Shown here one piece after another: positions 60,192-64,000 of a stretch of DNA of 64,000 bases. The notes below the pieces were generated by a model. It was not told the DNA's origin, did no database searches, and saw only the letters and a list, made by a program, of their open reading frames with translations. The position numbers were made by a program, and so were the translations under genes. The DNA lies in assembly GCF_003343245.1 (NCBI RefSeq), contig NZ_CP024901.1, positions 2,418,001 to 2,482,000 of the forward strand. Reading direction: 5' to 3'. The stretch is from Photorhabdus laumondii subsp. laumondii. Its GTDB lineage: Bacteria; Pseudomonadota; Gammaproteobacteria; Enterobacterales; Enterobacteriaceae. The number at the start of each line of letters is the position of its first letter. The first letter of the stretch is position 1.

Positions 60192-60317
60192 TATACCTTA
60201 TAGATTTCAAGAAGCATCGCGACGGCAAGGGAGCGAATCCCCGGGAGCATAGATAACGATGTGACGGGGTGAGTGGGTGTAGCCAACAAGGAGGCAACTT
60301 GAAAGATGACGGGTATA
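60192..60317 (+). repeat. ERIC repeat between murJ and argS
   Basis: 126 bp with both ends recognisable. The remainder up to argS (60318-60472) has no gene. Confidence 0.94.
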
Positions 60318-60472
60318 TATGGACATTAATTGCAACAACCGGGATTCGCTCAGCGAGTGGCGGTCGCGTTGGGGATGATGAAGCGTGGCGGTGCCTATTG
60401 TGACAGGCGTGATAAGGCAATAATAGATATTCCCAATCACGCCAATTTTTCAGAAAAACAACGATTATCCTG

Positions 60473-62203
60473 TTACATCCGTTCTACCGTCTCAATACCC
60501 AATGTATTCAGACCTTGCTTCAATGTCTTAGCAGTCAGGAGCGCCAGCTTTAGGCGGCTTTGACGCAACTCTTCACTTTCCGCATTAAGAATTTGGCAGT
60601 GTTCATAGAAACAGGAGAATAGACCAGCCAAATCGTACAGGTAAGCACACATCACATGTGGCGTACCTTCACGGGCGACGGTGGTGATGGTCTCTTCAAA
60701 TTGTAATAAACGGGTGGCCAATGTTTGTTCACGATCTTCATTTAGGATAACCGGTAGGGTCAGACTGCTTTCATCGATTTCGGCACGTTTAAAGATGGAG
60801 GCAACACGGGTGTAAGCATATTGCATATAAGGTGCGGTATTGCCTTCAAAAGCGAGCATATTATCCCAATCGAAGATGTAATCTGTGGTACGGCTCTTGG
60901 AGAGATCAGCGTATTTCACGGCACCGATACCGACAGCAGAAACCACTTTTTTCAATTCATCTTCTGGCATATCCGGGTTCTTTTCACGGATAAGGGTGTT
61001 GGCACGTTCAATAGCTTCATCCAATAGATCGGTCAATCTGACAGTACCGCCGGCGCGAGTTTTAAATGGTTTGCTATCTTTGCCCAACATCATGCCGAAC
61101 ATATGGTGTTCCAGTGACACGGATTCTGGTACATAACCCGCTTTACGAACGATGGTCCAGGCTTGCATCAAATGTTGATGTTGACGGGAATCGATGTAGT
61201 AAAGAATGCGGTCCGCGTGCAGGGTTTCATAACGGTATTTTGCACAGGCGATATCGGTTGTGGTGTAAAGATAACCTCCATCCTGTTTTTGGATAATAAC
61301 GCCCATCGGTTCACCTTCTTTGTTTTTATATTCATCAAGGTAAACTACGGTTGCACCATCGCTTTCTACTGCCAGCCCTTGCTGTTTCAGATCCGCGACA
61401 ATACTGGGCAGCAGATCGTTGTACAGACTTTCACCCATGACAGAATCTTTAGTCAGCGTGACATTCAGACGATCATAGGTTTGCTGATTTTGGGCCATCG
61501 TGATATCCACTAGCTTGCGCCACATGGTGCGGCAATATTCATCACCGCCTTGCAGTTTCACCACATAGCCACGGGCGCGGATGGCAAACTCTTCATCTTC
61601 ATCGTAATGCTTTTTCGCTTCGCGATAGAACGCTTCCAGATCGGACAATGCCATATCGCTGGCATTTTCATTTTGCACTTTTTCCAAATAGGCAATTAGC
61701 ATACCGAACTGGGTTCCCCAGTCACCCACATGGTTAGCGCGGATAACCTTATGACCGAGGAATTCCAATGTACGGACGGCGGCATCACCAATAATCGTGG
61801 AGCGCAAATGACCAACGTGCATCTGTTTCGCGACATTGGGGGCGGAATAATCGACAACAATAGTTTGTGGTTTGGCTGGCGTAACGCCTAGTTTTTCATC
61901 TTTCAGTGCAGTTTCGATATTGGCTGCAATCCATGCTTTATCAAGGAAGATATTGATAAAGCCGGGACCAGCGATTTCAACTTTACTGGCGATACCTTGC
62001 AGATTTAGCAGGTTAACAACTTTTTCTGCCAGTTGTCGGGGAGGCATACCCACTTTTTTCGCGGCGGCCATAACACCATTGGCCTGATAGTCGCCAAATT
62101 GCGCTTTCGCGGATTGGCGGATGTGAGCTTCGCTGTCGGCTGGAGCACCTGCTGCAATCAGCGCTTGGCTGACTTTTTCTGAAAGAATCGCCTGAATATT
62201 CAC
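60473..62203 (-). CDS. argS: Arginyl-tRNA synthetase
   Basis: Class I aminoacyl-tRNA synthetase charging tRNA-Arg. N-terminal Add1 domain recognises the tRNA D-loop; the HIGH-equivalent is HVGHLRS in [18 protein letters not shown]. As usual for ArgRS there is no canonical KMSKS. The C-terminal anticodon domain ends [17 protein letters not shown]. The start is GTG at 62203 (MNIQAI), as in E. coli, with SD AAGG about 8 bases away. 576 residues. Confidence 0.96.
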   Translation of the reverse strand: MNIQAILSEKVSQALIAAGAPADSEAHIRQSAKAQFGDYQANGVMAAAKKVGMPPRQLAEKVVNLLNLQGIASKVEIAGPGFINIFLDKAWIAANIETALKDEKLGVTPAKPQTIVVDYSAPNVAKQMHVGHLRSTIIGDAAVRTLEFLGHKVIRANHVGDWGTQFGMLIAYLEKVQNENASDMALSDLEAFYREAKKHYDEDEEFAIRARGYVVKLQGGDEYCRTMWRKLVDITMAQNQQTYDRLNVTLTKDSVMGESLYNDLLPSIVADLKQQGLAVESDGATVVYLDEYKNKEGEPMGVIIQKQDGGYLYTTTDIACAKYRYETLHADRILYYIDSRQHQHLMQAWTIVRKAGYVPESVSLEHHMFGMMLGKDSKPFKTRAGGTVRLTDLLDEAIERANTLIREKNPDMPEDELKKVVSAVGIGAVKYADLSKSRTTDYIFDWDNMLAFEGNTAPYMQYAYTRVASIFKRAEIDESSLTLPVILNEDREQTLATRLLQFEETITTVAREGTPHVMCAYLYDLAGLFSCFYEHCQILNAESEELRQSRLKLALLTAKTLKQGLNTLGIETVERM

Positions 62204-62557
62204 CTGGTTACCTTAAATGACGAACAAGAAATAGGTATATTGTAGCAAACAATATCCTTTGCAAAATGGTTCATAAGAAAAAACGGCGGGTTTTATACCA
62301 TATTCAACACATGACATACCACTTTACTGTTGCTTTGTGCCAAGTGGCGAAGATAAAAAACGCGTCTTCCCGCAAAATCATGATGGTAACTATACCCTAT
62401 GGATTTCAAGATGGATCGCGACGGCAAGGGAGAGAATCCCCGGGAGCATAGGTAACTATGTGACCGGGGTGAGCGAGTGCGGCCAACAAAGAGGCAGCTT
62501 GAAAGATAACGGGTATATAATGCCGTAATGAATATACGGCATAAGGGAGGGGCGCAG
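62204..62557. other. Intergenic region upstream of argS
   Basis: About 350 bp containing the argS promoter side and one ERIC (62391-62517). No gene seen. Confidence 0.5.
62391..62517 (+). repeat. ERIC repeat upstream of argS
   Basis: Full length, 127 bp, TATACCC...GGGTATA. Confidence 0.95.
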
Positions 62558-63295
62558 TTATGGGAGTATGGCAAACGCACGAACAGGAAAACCAGAGGCT
62601 TTTTTAGGTTTGGCTACAATGTTGAAAATAACGGCGCCACGTACAGGTACTTGGTCCAAATTAGCTAAAAGTTCTATCTGATAAGTATCTTGCTTTAAGA
62701 CATAATCTTCGCCTAACAAGGCATTATTCTTTCTAAAATCTTTAGCGGCGTCGGTATCAAATGTTTCATGCCCAATGGCTTTAATATGGCGTTCTTCAAA
62801 TAAAAACTTGAGGGCATCTATCCCCCAACCGGGTGTTTGGTTATTGCCAGAATCATCTTTATTATCCATTGCTTTCTGAGATGACCAGCGTTTACTCCAA
62901 TCCGTTCTGAGCGCAACGAAAGTACCTGCCTCAATAATTCCATATTCTTCTTCAAATTTAAGAATATCTTCTTTAGAAAGTGAAAAATTAGGGTCCTGTT
63001 TTGCTCTTTCTGATTGATCAAGTACGATTAGAGGTAAAACTAATTCTTTTAATTCCAATTCATCGACATAACGGGTATCAGGAACAAAGTGGCAGGGAGC
63101 ATCAATGTGAGTCCCATATTGGCCGGGAAAAGAAAATTGCTGAGTAAAAAAGCCATCCTTATAATCAAACAGTGTTTTAAATTCTGCTGAATCAAGCATA
63201 AAAAAATGTGGAGAATCTTTATCGAAGCTATGCGTCAAATCGACCCATTTTTTTGACTTCAACACCGTGAGTGCTTGTAAAATGCTATTTGACAT
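62558..63295 (-). CDS. Cyclase/kynurenine-formamidase family hydrolase
   Basis: Member of the cyclase family (PF04199 type), metal-dependent hydrolases that include kynurenine formamidase and polyketide-associated enzymes. The signature HxGTHxDxPxHF is present as GQYGTHIDAPCHF, and a second conserved His lies in IKAIGHETFDTD. 245 residues from the ATG at 63295, which follows GAGG by six bases; the ORF could extend four codons. Physiological substrate unknown; no tryptophan-degradation gene is adjacent. Confidence 0.85.
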   Translation of the reverse strand: MSNSILQALTVLKSKKWVDLTHSFDKDSPHFFMLDSAEFKTLFDYKDGFFTQQFSFPGQYGTHIDAPCHFVPDTRYVDELELKELVLPLIVLDQSERAKQDPNFSLSKEDILKFEEEYGIIEAGTFVALRTDWSKRWSSQKAMDNKDDSGNNQTPGWGIDALKFLFEERHIKAIGHETFDTDAAKDFRKNNALLGEDYVLKQDTYQIELLANLDQVPVRGAVIFNIVAKPKKASGFPVRAFAILP

Positions 63296-63307
63296 AAAAA
63301 ACCTCAT

Positions 63308-63898
63308 TTTTGATAATTTATTGATGTTATTTTTACCACTATTGTATGATTAATGCTGTAAGATTTGCTGCCGTAAACAGTGATGTTCCTCATGTTTTAT
63401 ACCCTATGGATTTCAAGATGGATCGCGACGGCAAGGGAGTGAATCCCCGAGAGCATAGCAAACTATGTGACCGGGGTGAGCGAGTGTAGCCAACAAAGAG
63501 GCAACTTGAAAGATGACGGGTATATACCCTTTTATTGTTCCAGGCTTGTGTTAGACTCGCCAGATACGAGTGCATCAGGTTACGATTCTTATAGGCGGAA
63601 AATTATAAAGAAATAATAGAAAATAAGATAATTGATTTTTACGGTAGTTGAAATTTAAAGTCAAATATAATAAAAAAATATATATTATATATTTTTTCGA
63701 CATTATTATTAATGTGATTTATTTTTATCTTATTGTTACTTAATGTTTTTTTTACCTTAAATGAGTTTTATTGATTAAAATTGAAAATCTTTTGCAAATT
63801 ATTTGTTGGGATTTTTAATAAAAAAGAGATTAATATCATTCATAATTGAATTAGTTCAAAAAATGGCTAGTCTACATTTACCTAAAAAAGGAACTGTT
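63308..63898 (+). other. A+T-rich intergenic region with ERIC
   Basis: About 590 bp between divergent genes; one ERIC copy, then very A+T-rich DNA (63590-63850) without a gene. It should hold the promoters of the cyclase and cytochrome genes. Confidence 0.5.
63398..63524 (+). repeat. ERIC repeat near the right edge
   Basis: Full length, 127 bp, followed immediately by a second TATACCC heptamer at 63523-63529. Confidence 0.95.
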
Positions 63899-64000
63899 AT
63901 GCTTTGGAAGAATACTTCCAACCAGTTTGGTCACTTATCTGTCCTTTTACATTGGCTGGTTGCATTGATCGTATATGGCATGTTTGCGCTAGGACTGTGG
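63899..64000 (+). CDS. yceJ: Cytochrome b561 family protein, 5' end only
   Basis: The window ends after 34 codons. The peptide MLWKNTSNQFGHLSVLLHWL followed by VALIVYGMFALGLW has the first membrane helix and the haem-ligating His (LLHWL) of the cytochrome b561 family and resembles E. coli YceJ. SD AAAGGA lies about eight bases upstream. In E. coli yceJ is followed by yceI; that part lies outside the window. Confidence 0.8.
   Translation, partial: MLWKNTSNQFGHLSVLLHWLVALIVYGMFALGLW

Overview
The window is chromosomal DNA of a Photorhabdus (Morganellaceae, Enterobacterales), close to P. luminescens/laumondii. The diagnosis rests on a luxCDABE operon without luxI, luxR or luxG and with an ERIC repeat between luxD and luxA, on many 127-bp ERIC copies, and on housekeeping genes that read like E. 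coli orthologues in largely E. coli order. All names come from reading the sequence; no database search was run.

Layout. 1-2137: an intact IS630-family insertion sequence and an orphan gene. 2138-5690: two copies of an ERIC + leader + phage tail-fibre unit (the second gutted by a deletion) with a vapBC-type toxin-antitoxin pair between them. 5907-7842: a short leader ORF, RNA stems and an ABC-F ATPase. 7993-9816: ychF and pth. 9990-29131: about 19 kb of accessory DNA inserted between pth and ychH. It holds a third tail-fibre gene, a 1724-residue inverse autotransporter (intimin/invasin type) with seven near-identical 336-bp Ig-domain repeats, a tandem family of four intact 500-506-residue proteins plus one wrecked copy, and three further genes of related modules. 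29611-37899: ychH, prs, ispE, lolB, hemA, prfA, prmC, sirB1 and kdsA (nucleotide precursor, isoprenoid, lipoprotein sorting, tetrapyrrole, translation termination and Kdo synthesis). 38015-39730: a DauA-type SulP transporter. 40487-43525: a short-chain dehydrogenase and a NodU-type carbamoyltransferase. 43847-44568: an antitoxin-like gene and a PemK-like toxin gene with one stop codon. 45108-50908: luxCDABE. 51077-52522: a small exported protein, higA with a higB remnant, and tRNA-Ser(GGA) with its 3' end duplicated. 52853-63901: ghrA, ycdY, yceB, mdtH, rimJ, a six-repeat I-F-type CRISPR array without cas genes, murJ, argS, a cyclase-family hydrolase and the start of a cytochrome b561 gene (yceJ-like).

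Working together: LuxC, LuxD and LuxE recycle fatty acid to aldehyde and LuxAB burns it with FMNH2 to give light. IspE, Prs, HemA, PrfA/PrmC, KdsA, Pth and YchF are core metabolism and translation. The accessory island looks like a surface or host-interaction locus built by repeated local duplication.

The most interesting signals are: (1) the termini of the IS630 element match the two ERIC ends one-to-one, and one ERIC copy can be compared with unoccupied sites in its paralogues, so ERIC looks like a MITE of this transposase family; (2) the recently amplified, partly decayed invasin-linked Ig-module family; (3) an SD-overlapping stem and leader peptide in front of the ABC-F gene, typical of drug-induced attenuation; (4) an orphan CRISPR array with decayed repeats running toward murJ.
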